The notes under the pieces: generated by a model | The model's input: only the letters and a program-made list of their open reading frames with translations | Told to the model about the DNA's origin: nothing | Database searches by the model: none | Part shown: positions 38,378 to 50,100 of the stretch, piece by piece | Position numbering within the stretch: the stretch's first letter is position 1 | Layout of the letters: every line of letters starts with the position of its first letter | Program-made: the position numbers and the translations under genes | Assembly: GCF_040581485.1 (NCBI RefSeq) | Contig: NC_090130.1 | Span: forward strand, 1,798,001 to 1,862,000 | Source of the DNA: Linepithema humile | Taxonomy: Eukaryota; Arthropoda; Insecta; Hymenoptera; Formicidae | DNA length: 64,000 bases | Reading direction: 5' to 3'

Positions 38378-40168
38378 GTAATCGAGAGAAATCGGTAATC
38401 CGGGCAATATAGAACTGACTGGGATAATCTGAGATAGCATGGAGAGATTAGACCTTCCACAAAGGTTGTCTCATTCTCGCAGGATTATCAGAAATAAATC
38501 ATATTTTCCTACATAGCCGGTGTACCATGCGCTGAAGATAAAGTCGAATATACATTGATACGTGTGTATACACAATGCAGGTAACTCAGGTGTTTGTCAG
38601 CCAGCGGACAGCATTGGCGCTTACTATGCTATCAGGATGGTTTACTCGCGCGACGCTTATTCTGCGTGTGTAGTCCGTTTCGTGCTATCGTACTGTCGTA
38701 AATCTATAAAATGGCGAAGCCAACGTGATTTGCTGTGAAAACCGATAAAAATAATCGTGATTGAGCCAGAGCCGGAGAATCAGTGTAATTAAAATCGAGA
38801 TAATCATGTGAAACAAAAAATAATTCGTACTGAAACACTTTTGCATTGTAAAACAAAAAAAAAGGACGGACGCAGGATATATTGAATAAAAATACATATT
38901 AGAAAATTGAACTTTTTAAATCGTCGCACAAGGGAGAGAATACTGTAATGTTTTAATGAATAAACATTCAGACAATCGCGTAAGCTACAGAGATTTAAAT
39001 TTAATCATCTCTCTTTTACAGAGAATCACTTTCTTTTGTATTTAAACGCGCAATCACGAACTCTCAATAATTCTCTACAAATGAATAGATAAATCTACAT
39101 TTGAGAATGAAGATCCCAAGTATGTAGGCGGGTACAAACAGTAGATGAGCGATCAACCCTCTCGACGAGGTGCCCATCACCTGGCAATTATGGCTTAAAC
39201 CGCTTAGCTCGACGCCTATAGCCCAATGTTATTGCGTTTAGCCTGTTACCGCGATTAGTGGCATATTAGTATAGGCAGGCGTCTAATGCCAGCCATCCCC
39301 TCTCACCTGTTGAACAGACCGTTGTACACGACGACGGCCCCTACGCACCTTTACGCGTGTATTCGTGCGTACGCTTCGAAACGCCGCGTGCGCCGCTCGC
39401 TGCGATGCGTGTCAAGCTTAGGCGTCGACGCGAGCTACAAGAGCTAAACGCGTAAACGCTACGTTGCAAGGATAATAGGCAGGTAATAGATAGGATGATG
39501 ACAGGCGGGAGATGAGCGTAGGGTGAGCGTCAGGGGTCGCCGCTGCGGCAAAACGGCACGTCAAAGGCTTTTGAGCGCGCGATATGCGTTTCGGCTGGTT
39601 ATTTCCAATATGGGCTTTCTCTGCGGGACATGTGTCGTCAATGTACATCCGCATTCCCGTGCTTGATTGGTTTGCGGGGATGTTCCGGTTAGAATAATTG
39701 ATGGCACTGGGTTTTCAATTGCGAAAATATAGCGTTCGTAAATACGCGAATGCAATTGACGAAGAAATAAAAATTTTAATATCATGTTGTGTATCTTTTT
39801 GTATTCTTGAAAAATCATGTAAAAATTAACATGAACAATTTTCTTTCTTAATTGACAATCTTTAGTTAGTAATAAATCATTTTGATGGAATTATTTTTTA
39901 AGATTTCAGCAAAATATTTTATTACGTCTTATAATTCCAAATCACTTTTATGTAATTATAGCAAGAAAATTTATTTTATTACGCTATCCTTATATGAAAT
40001 CGTTAATGTAAATAGAGAAATTATTGCTCAACTATTTTTTACGTTAACAATATTAAAATTGTCACAAAGCATTCAGAGTAAAAGCTTGCAATTTTGCGAC
40101 ATCTTTCATCGCTATATAACTGATATCATCGATAGTTCAACTTGGATAAATTATTTAGAAAGCCTTAC

Positions 40169-40373
40169 CTTCGACGTCAATAGGAATCTGCGGATTCTCC
40201 TGTAGGTTTTCGTTGTTGTTGGTTTCCGGCGGCAGCGGTTGCTGGTGCACGAGCGCCGAAGCTGGTTGCTTGGGCTTGACAACGCGAAACGCTGACGCCT
40301 CGGCAACCCCTCGTCTTGAAAAATCTAACGGACCCACCCCGACAGGCGAGTGTTGCTGCTGCACTTCCATCAT
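40169..40373 (-). CDS. sens: sens exon 1: N-terminus with PLDFS and SNAG-like FRVVKPK
   Basis: It starts at ATG 40373 (a second ATG follows directly), with an in-frame stop at 40394-40392 upstream, so the coding start is well bounded. The 68 complete codons read MMEVQQQHSPVGVGPLDFSR, then a part with SAFRVVKPKQ, then a glutamine- and asparagine-rich end. The donor is AAG|GTAAGG in phase 1. PLDFS resembles the PxDLS motif that binds the corepressor CtBP. FRVVKPK resembles the core of the GFI1 SNAG repression motif but lies about 27 residues in rather than at the N-terminus. The link to exon 2 rests on phase compatibility and family resemblance, 9.2 kb apart. Confidence 0.75.
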
Positions 40374-41680
40374 CCTGGACCTCGAGTCCGTTCACCCTCT
40401 TACAACTCCCGCGTCACTCCGCACGACATTCGCATTCTTCTTCACTACGTTCTTACAATCTTTATGCTTCTTCGGCAATAAACAAACAATACACGATTTT
40501 CGATCTTTTGACTTTCAATAAAACTGCAGAGGTTCTTTGCAGACTGCGACCATCTGTCATTGGAGGATGCTACGCGTCTTGGGAAAATATTTCTTCAGGA
40601 AACAGCGATGCAATTTGATTCTTCAGGAAGGAGAGAGCTCCCTTCTCAAGGAGCAATATATGCAATCGTTCGCGTCGAATAAAATCCTTTCTCCAGACTA
40701 TCTGTTCGCGGACTTCATTCTTTTAAGAATCGCATCCAGGCGTCAATCTCGAAGCAATGTTCTCAGCACAAGCACTATACGAGTCCTTTCGCGGGCACAG
40801 TCAGGACACTCGAGTCAGTGGTGTAAGCAGGCCTGCTGATCGCGTTTTGTCAACACCTGGATAGGTCCCCGTAGGACAGCTCCTGCCGGCTTCGCGACGA
40901 TGAATACGTGTCGCGCGAAAGACGGAGCTTCCGGTTGTCAGTTGACACTGATTTCCGTGCGGTCCACCGGCCTGACAGAACAGGGTCGGGAACGGCGGAG
41001 CACCGGCTCAAGCCCGGGGATGTGAGCGACGTTAGCCGTTAGAGCGGGTGCCTCGACGCCGACTGCTGTTAACGGGTCTGATAGTGGAGGGACTCCCATG
41101 CGATGACGGCCGCGAGAGCGGCGGACGTGGAGATGGAGAGAGACGAAGAGAGCTCACACGAACGACGCATACACGGAATCGGCGTCTATACGGAGAGGGA
41201 AAACTTACACAGATGTCCGATGCACATCGGGATTTTGGTCTCAGGCACCGCCTCCCGGGCACGCCCTCGCCGTCTCTACTCCACCCACACACACACTCGG
41301 GTTGTCCCGTGTATTCGTGATGGTGGCCGCACGAACCAACACTCCGATGATCGTCGATCTATGAGCGAGGAGTGGGGCAGCGACGCTACCGAGCGCTACC
41401 GGGCGTCGCTGTTCCGACGCCGCGTGTGGGGTTGCTGATAGGGCTGCGCGTTTGTGTGCAGTACGTGAGTTCGCGCGCGCCACCGAACTGCACAGCCACC
41501 GAACACGAGATACACGTTGCGCGCACTACGCTCTCTCACCTCCGGTTGCAGCATTATGTGGAACCACTCGGCCACCCTGATTCTCCACTCTTGACTCCAC
41601 TGATTGATATTTGCGCGCTGCCCTCGCACACTTGAACGTACCTGCACGTACACCGCGCGGTGCTCGTCCTTCAACACCCA
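40374..41680 (-). promoter_or_regulatory. 5' flank of sens, CpG-rich, likely leader and promoter
   Basis: A CpG-rich region lies directly upstream of the sens start. Overlapping open frames on both strands are compositional. One CACCTG E-box lies at 40854-40859, about 480 bp upstream of the ATG; proneural control through E-boxes is established for fly sens, its use here is inference. I see no clear TATA box and cannot place the transcription start or an untranslated exon. Confidence 0.4.
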
Positions 41681-43689
41681 CCATGAGGGTGGATGCTAGA
41701 TGCAAAGAGCGAACTTGGAAAATTTAAGCAACGGGAGCGAGGTGAAAGAGAGGTTGCGCTTTTATGGCCGCAAGGATAATCTCCGATATTTCTCGGGAGA
41801 TGAGATTTCGAAGGGGATGAAATCTTCGTGGTTGGTTGAGAAGTTCTTATCATCCATCGCTATTTCAGAGGATTGTGTTTTTAGGCGATATTCGTTTGAA
41901 AAAGCAAAGAGCGTGGAGGAAGAGAATACATAAATAAACTGCAGAAAATCAATTGCATGTAAAGTTTAGAAAGAGTTTAATATATGTGCGATGTAGCAAT
42001 AATTAATTAGCGCGGAAAAATATATTTTATATAATTATAATTTTATCTTATAATTTCTATGCATGACGACAGATTTAAATTGTGTTGTGAGAAAAGTTAA
42101 AATTCTCATTGAAATCTTCGCAATCTTGAAATAATTAATATTAATTAATTAATTATTTAGATTTAATTGTCTCTATGATAGATTTTTTTCTTCAAGTTAT
42201 GAGTTTACTATAATATTAGCTTTTCTGAAATCGAGTATATAATTGATAGGAATGTCGAGAATCTTTTATGATACGTTTTGGAGGGATAAATCCGAAGCGA
42301 TATCGGATGGCAATAAAATTTATCAAGTGTCAAACAGTTTTAACGTTTAATCGCTTGCCGAAATGTCTACGGTATTTCCCGAACTGACGTGACTACCATC
42401 TGATAATCCAGAATTTTCGGTGCAACGACACCTCGCACATTCTGATAAGACACTGTGTGCAATAGGCTCAACTTTGTTGCCAGAAATATTTGCTGTGTCA
42501 TTGTACTTATCACCTTTCCTGTATGTTAAACATGCGCGCATATAGAAAGCGCATAAAATCCTCTCGCATGAAAAATCTTTCAGCTGCATTAATATCATCG
42601 ATACATTAATTCGTTGTATTTCTCCCACTTGTGTTCTTTCGACTCGATAAGAAATGAGATTACTCGTTTTCATTTTTCGTGCATTTATTTATCGTGATAA
42701 TGATTGCAAAATTTCATTATGAGATTTTTGCGCATATTTTGCGCATACATGCAAATATCATGACCAAAACATTAAACTTATATTTTTATCACTTATTATT
42801 TTAATAATTTTAAACGCAAATCTTAAAGTTGCAGATGCAGTGTTGGGATCTCTTGCGAGTAGCACAGTTACGATGTAACATTTTAGCTCGTATTCATAAA
42901 TTAATATGATTCACGGCAGAATTTAATTATCATGCTACATGTTTGCCCGTCTTAATGCGACACAGTAACGAAACGAACGCCACATGTAACAGAATTCAAA
43001 CATTGGCCTGTTAAAACTGTGCTTTTGTGAAGTATCTCGCATTCGTTTCACACAATAATAACATGCTGTGGCAAGGCATCTTAAAAATCATTTATGATAA
43101 TAGTCATGTTTTGCGGACACCTTTTATAATCAATTCCGCGAAAGTATAACGACCAATAAAGAGGATAATGGCATAATCACTTAAGTCGTAACATTTAGAT
43201 TGCAAGGAATAGATTACGATGCCTGGCGCGGGTGCCCGTCTTCGTCGCATTTTAATTCTGTCGTAAAATTTGCCGCGAAAAGGATGAGTAATTTCGGCAA
43301 CAGCATTAAATGCTTTTAATTATATACTTATAATTGTAGATAGCTATGCTACGCATTCTGATCTTATAATGACTTAACACTACTTAATTTTTACTGCTAA
43401 AAATAATTACTAAAAACTGAAAATAATAAATATTGACTATACAACAACATAATTCACAAAAATGAACTCTCCGGGCTGACACATTCTTCTTCTCCTTTTA
43501 CAAAAGTTTTTCCTGATCTACGTAACTAAGAAAAGCTTAACTAAATTCCTCCGAGAAGATGATACTCCGTGTTTCTTGTGGTGGTTCATTCTGCGTGCGT
43601 ACTCTAGAAAATCGAGGCGCAACGGTTGTAACATTACTTCTGTCGCGCGGCTGAATGCGCAAGGTGTAGCCGGATGTAGCACCGAGAGT

Positions 43690-43730
<41 letters not shown>

Positions 43731-46700
43731 GGGCGTAAGTATCCGCGAGCGTGACGCGAGACGAGATGTTGAACGTCAGGCGAGACCGACAAACCGCATC
43801 AATCATACTCACTCACTCACTCGCTCGCATCGTCGTACGTTCTCCCTGGAGCACCGACGTTGTTCCGGAGCCGCTCTATATCTTCGGGAGAAAATTGCTT
43901 ACTCTCATACTGCGCATACGGGAACGCTCCCGGTAGCGTGCGAAAAGCCGTACGGCAACCCCGATGTCGGTCTGTAAGAAAAAAAGAGAAACGACAGAGA
44001 AAGAAAAAAAGGGTATAAGCGAGAATAAAAGCGTGACGGTAAAATTGCGAGATCATGACCAAGAAATTGACTGCGCAAAGATTCTTTTATTTCTATTCAG
44101 AACAAGTAGAATTTTTACCGTGCGTAGATCTAAAAAATAGTCATAAATAGTCAGATCTATATTTGCTAATTGAATATAATGTGTAGCAGAAAATAATTAA
44201 CAGCAATATCTGACTCATTTATATATTATTATTTCATTTTTTTTCTTAATGTTTAAGAAAATTGTGATAAGAGAAGTAAAAAGATATCCAAACATCTGAA
44301 TAAATATATGACATTATGTACTTGATATAAGTCACTTGATATGCATATCTGGACATAATCTCTAAATATCTAGACACAATCTAAATCTAATATTTAAATC
44401 GCTATATCTAAATATATAACTAGAAAATATTTCAAAACAAAATAATATTATGAAACGGAACACGTCAAGTTACAAAAATGTTATCCTTGACAAAAATAAT
44501 ATCTATAATTTCCGGATTACGGTTTAATTATTGATACTGTGTATCCGAGATTGCTTTCGTTTATTTAGGTATACATGTAGTTTATATTTCCCGAATGTGA
44601 TTTATAACAAATGTCGAAAGATAGGTTTATCTGTCAGTGTACACATTCAGAAATGAAATAAGCATATCTTTGCCGTTATATTTTTAGAGCTACAATAATC
44701 TTTTTTCTATGTTTCAAAGTAACCTTTTTCCATTTTTACTAACGGAAGAAAAGTTGTGGCAAAATCTCTCGATCATGATCAACTGTGGCTAAACCAATTT
44801 GTCGCAGGAGAAATCACCAGTATTCTGACACAAACGCGAGGTATGACATCATCATTATTGGTGATTTGTATTAATCGAGCGTCGATACGCCTGTCACCGC
44901 GACAACGGACGCCCACATGTATATAAACTGGCACTACCTTGGCAAACTAGTTCAACAACGCCGGATGTACAGCGGGCGGCCGGCTGGCGCCACGAATTTA
45001 GTACTTGATTGTCCCGTTGAACAATTGTTTCGCCGGTAGTAAAAGGGAGAGGATACCGCGGGTGTTGCGTCTTCTCTCTCTCTCTCCCTTCTTCTTCTTC
45101 TTTCCCGTCGGAGCGGACGAGACGCGCGACGTACGCAGCGTGACTCACTCTCAATCAAGAAGAGAAACATATTAGCGATTGTCTTTACCAATTGGGGATA
45201 TATGTGGGTGATGGTTATCGCCGTTGGCGGAGAACGATACGTGTAAAATACGGTATTGTGAAGCGACGCGTACAATTATCACGCATGTGCGCGAGCGCGC
45301 AATGTGGGCATAATCGCGCTCTCACACGCGGGGCGCGCAGATGGACCCCTGCGGGTAGACGAACGATCGTTTTACCGTAAGCATGCGCTATCTGGAAACT
45401 AATTGGCAGAAATTGGTCCAATTTAAACCGATTAATCCGGATCCAGAGGAAGAATCCGGCGCAAGTATCGGTCGATCGGTGCTGATTCGATTAAGAGAGA
45501 CACTTTAGACTTCGGAATATTTAGCACTATTGCTGTATTAATTTCCAACGTACTGCAAACTCCAATTTTATAACAGTTTTACAGCATAATTAGATTTTTG
45601 GATAATATTTTCCACACTTGTGTGTAATACAAAACAAAACAGTTTTAATTAAATATTTAACCTTTGTATGCAAATTGAGACATTAAATTCCACAGTAATA
45701 TGTTATCGTCGCGGCATCTCATATAATGCAAAATAATCTCAACATTGTGCAACAGATTCTAAAATGGGTAACAATGGTGATAATACTATTGACATTAACA
45801 GAAGAATTACTGTATCACTGCTTATCTAATCGGCCACGCGATCCTATCGCCGATATACATGATTTAAATCCAGAAAGATCGATGGATCCTCGCGCGAGAA
45901 TTTCTGACCAACAAAAACGTTCCGGAACGATCAAGCCTCTGTGTGTCATTGATCATGGCAAGATTGCGGTTGAGTTCACCATACGAAAACAGCTCTCCGA
46001 TCGTTTTTGTGCAGCTTTGAAACAAAGCTTTCGTCGAGTCATGTATCCACTTTCTCTCCCTCTCTCTGTGATTACGGACTTATTAGGTCACAGTATCAAA
46101 TAACAATCGAGGATATTAACGTTAATCCAGATTACTGTATTTAGTCAGAAATTTGTTTTGCGTTGCTGCGTAGTTTCGTTCAAAATCAGAAGTTGCGGCA
46201 TCGCGATTAAAAGAATACTTTCGCGACGCTTAATTCTCTAAAACAATTGTTTAACAACAAAGACGATCACGTTGCGATAAAATTTATTATTTCTTATTTA
46301 CAATTACACATGTTGCGAAAACTTGGAAAACTTCTGCAGGAGTTGGAACGAAGTGTAGAGCTGACGTACTGGAACAATTGTCCGCAGTTTTTCTCTCCGC
46401 GCTCGCAAGCGTCTCTTCGCGCGCGTAATTTTTGTGGACCGACGACGTCAACTCCCGGAAGGATTTGCGGGAGCTGGGAGTTTCCGCCGGATTCGCGATT
46501 AGATTTTCATGCGATGGGATGTCGCGCGCGCAAAGACGCGTCTTGACTCCGGGATGGAGATGGGAACAGACATATGGTGTCGCGCGGTGAGTTTCCATCG
46601 GGCGAGAACGGGAGCGCGGGGGAGGGGAGGGACGAACGGAACGAGCTGTGCGCGAAACAAGGCGGTCCGACAAAGACGAAGAATTAACGCGGGACAAACG

Positions 46701-47100
46701 AGCGTGACCGTGTACACGTACGGGCTAAGGGAGGGGTCCCTGTGCGAGATTAGCGCGAGGGGAACCGGGGTGTGTAAACCCCCGTAATATACGGACATAT
46801 GCATCGACGAGCACCGATGAACCCTCGTCTCGGATCCCCGTGGACTGATATTTAGGGCCGATATTCATTAGCAGTTTCGCGCAGGGTGAAAAGCGCGAGG
46901 CCAAAAGGGGATCGAGGAGAAGGAGGGAGACAGAAAAATAGGAGAGCAAGAGAGAGAGAGGAAAGGAAAAGAATAAAACGAAAGTATAGGCGGGATACGG
47001 TGACCTGTCTGACGTTGTAGATGATAACTGTTCCAAAGGGTACTTCGATATCCCATAACGTCACTCCCCTCGTCAGTGATCTATGGTTGCGTTTTGATAT
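41681..47100. other. intergenic, no gene seen
   Basis: AT-rich from about 41940 to 44900 and CpG-rich at 44900-45400 and 46500-47050. The longest frame (45726-46103, plus, 125 codons) starts with a hydrophobic stretch but shows no domain or homology I recognise. A (GTC)n repeat lies at 43689-43729. GA-rich runs occur around 46920-46975. Confidence 0.5.
43689..43729. repeat. (GTC)n trinucleotide repeat
   Basis: About thirteen units. Read on the minus strand it gives a run of aspartates, on the plus strand a run of valines, inside frames with no other coding signs, so I treat it as a simple repeat. Confidence 0.92.
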
Positions 47101-50100
47101 CGTAGACAGAGAACGGTCCAGATTGAGATATTAAGTGCGCGCGGCACGCTCGTGATAATGCGGGTGACATCGAGAGTTCAGTTTATTGCTGAGACAGCTG
47201 GAGTTCTAACGACGATTTAAATGGCTAATAAATAAATTGCCTCGTATGCCTCGAAATTAACAAAATTTAGTCATAATTTCAACTTGAGCGTGACGACGAT
47301 TTCTGTAGAAACGCAATTATGATCACACATCATGCAGCTATGTTATATTGATATCGAGAAGTTAATTGATAAAAGCCAAATCCCTTAAGCCCTACATCAT
47401 AAAACTCACGTTCGAGCTGCGCAATCCAACTCGCTGTAATTTACTTTAATAAATTAATTTTCGATGAATGCCGATCAATGAAATCAACCGCGTAATTCAT
47501 TTCAGCGCATAAAATATGCCTCGACGTGTTGCACATTTAAATCTTTTCCGTCGATAATAGAGCGCGATATGAACTGTTATCTGATAAATTTTAATAAAGC
47601 TCATATCCGCGGAATCGTAAATTACCGATCAAACAAAACAGATTATTCACGGGCGCGCGCAATCAGCCGCGACGCTGCTATCGTTCCCAAAAGTGAGCTT
47701 GCACACGCAAGGCGGACCGGCAAATTTTTACATCGAGCCAGACCTTAATGAGCGACGCGCATCCTCCCTCCTCCGCCTAATCTAAACTTCGAGATTACGT
47801 CAGTGACTGACCGAGGCAGACGAGAGAGGCATATCCGGTTGGCTTAGATTGACTTGGCGCCAAGCGCTGCGCGTACGACCGCCGGAATTAAATGATTATT
47901 GCGTTATACACGTCGGCGAGAGAGCAGAGAACGGCGAAGGACGTAGGGCGTGCTGAAAGGAAGCGTAAGAAAAATATAACATATATGCAACCGTGCTAGA
48001 AAAATCAAACGTACATACTTTTCCGAAATAAGATTACGATACTTTTTAAATATAAAAAACACTCCTGTTATATTGGAAAAATTGTCCAAGTTTATTGACA
48101 AATTAAGAATTTGCCGGTTCTTTTATTTTTGTTCAATATTTAGAGAAATAGACAAATTACAAAATTGTATCTTGCACTCTTAATTTTATATTTTTATTTC
48201 CTAATTTAGAAACTTAATTTGAGGTTTTTTTTTACAACAAAGATACTTGATGTAAAAATTAATGCAACACGATATGAATATGTACTCGACGATACCATCG
48301 ATTCGGTCGACGAAAGAGGCACGATCGAAGCCCGCATATGTCGGTTTATGATTCAAGGGAGGGCCGCCAGTGAGACATGTCCATACAAATTAATTTAAGA
48401 CATTCGAGCCCCCCGTTGACGCAGGAATTAGGAAACCGGGCAAAACGATTAATTTTTATAAATATACGCGTCATGACGCGACCGACTCGGCGCCACGGAG
48501 CAGTTCGAGGAAACTTGGCGCCCGGAAAAGCTAATTCTTAACTTAAGGGAAATAAATGAGGATAATTAGAGGCAAGTATGAACGAGAGCAATTAAGCAGG
48601 CGAGATCTGAAATTTCTTTATACCGTACAGTTACTTCTGCAGCGAAAATTATGACAACTAGGAGTATGAAAGATAGTGACAGAATAAAAGAGGAATAAAA
48701 AAATATAATATAGCGTTAGTATTGCGAATATAAGAAAAATAATGCAAAAGTAACACAGAAGTAATATTATAATATTGTTTCCTGAGTAAATAGAGCGTAG
48801 CAAATGCAGTCTTTAAAACTGCCGCGTCATTCGATCTTTATTTATTACGAGACTTAAAGATTTGGTCTTGTTTGTCTTGCACAACTTCCAGCACGAACAT
48901 TTTCGCAACGAAAGCTGGATTTCGGAATCAAGCAGAAGCGCGGCAGTAAAAGTCAGCGTAAGAGCGCGGCGCGCGCGGCACGGTAATTTCACATTCCTGT
49001 TGTCGGTCGAATGCGCGCGCTCTCTCTTTCTCTTCCAGAGAGAGTTGACGCAAAATGCCCAGGGCTGCTACTCACACGTACATGTGCGTGCAGCTACCTA
49101 TCTATCCACCCACCTACATATCTATGGGGTGAGCCAGATCAAACGCAGTTTTGCCAAACGACCGAGCCTGCCTCATCTGAATTGATAATAGCCACGTCAG
49201 CATATCAAAGACCGCGCGATTCACCCGTCGACAGAGGCGCCCCTTTTCTTCACATACTCGCAAACCTTACGCAAAGGTTGCGCAGTATAAGTAGTGTATT
49301 TAAAGAAAGGTAGAAGAAGAGAAAGAGAGAGGGGGCAAGCAGATTCAAATGCGCTCTTCCGAAGATACGTGAATTCGTGGGAACCGGGACATTCCGCGAA
49401 GAAAAACTGCCTCCGAGCACCCCAGTTTTGACATCAACCACTTTGACTCCATCAAAGAAACGAATTTTTGACGGAGGGAGGGCGAAAGTATGCACGATAA
49501 GTAATTCTTAAAAAGTATGCTTTTCTAAATATTTTCGTGAAGTGATGTAGTCTCTAAAATATACAGATAATTTTGATTAAATAGAGAGTAAAAATCTATT
49601 ACTGATACACGAAGAGCAGAGATAATTTTTGACTCTTATCTATAATTCAAGTTGCGAGAAAGAAATATTTCAGCAACAGGGGTGCTATTTTGATTTATAC
49701 ATTAATATCTTTAGAGTATCTCGCGCCAGAAGACATGTCTGAGTGGTAAAGCTTTAACCGCGTGAAAAGCGCATAATCGACGAGACTCCGTGCGAATTCA
49801 AAACTTTTCCAATTATTTCCGGCGCACAGAGATTCCTCGGGTCCAGCAAAACACTCGGCGCGGCTCTCCCGTTGCCCCGCCGTCCCCCCCGTCCACCGTC
49901 CTCTCCACGCCCCGGATAAGAAATTTAATTAAAACCATGGAAAAACAAGAGAAGTACCACGGGGAGTTAAATGAATTCGAGCGGATGACAGAGGAAGGAG
50001 CACGTGAACAAGGTGAATCGCCGCCGCAGCACAGCGGAAGCATAGACACTTCTTCTGCAACGGGCGGAAGAACGTCCCCGCCTTCTTCTGGACTAATCAG

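Larger units (their letters stand above)
30920..40168 (-). other. sens intron 1 (9.2 kb)
   Basis: Donor GTAAGG at 40168, acceptor TAG at 30920. Mostly AT-rich with a few CpG-rich patches. Open frames are short; the longest (31727-32089, plus, 120 codons) has no recognisable domain. The intron holds a hammerhead-like motif at 32411-32450, poly-A at 38358-38377, and two CACCTG E-boxes at 39178-39183 and 39304-39309 roughly 1 kb after exon 1. Confidence 0.8.
14904..40373 (-). other. sens: senseless / GFI1 orthologue, gene span (coding part)
   Basis: The gene encodes a zinc-finger transcription factor of the Senseless/GFI1/PAG-3 family. In Drosophila it is expressed in sensory organ precursors, cooperates with proneural bHLH proteins and represses alternative fates; that role is transferred by orthology. 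Four coding exons (205, 662, 277 and 257 nt) join with consistent phases into 1401 nt, 466 residues plus stop. Layout: residues 1-68 hold a PLDFS motif and FRVVKPK; 104-130 are acidic; 195-270 are rich in histidine, proline and leucine; six C2H2 fingers span 275-437; a 29-residue tail follows. Fingers 3-6 are near-identical to GFI1, including [20 protein letters not shown]. Untranslated exons and the transcription start are not placed. Confidence 0.93.

Noticed and set aside
43537..43977. Frames with runs of aspartate or valine
   Set aside because: Produced by the (GTC)n repeat; nothing protein-like around it.
45726..46103. 125-codon plus-strand frame with hydrophobic N-terminus
   Set aside because: No family resemblance, no conserved splice or promoter signals; kept as unproven.
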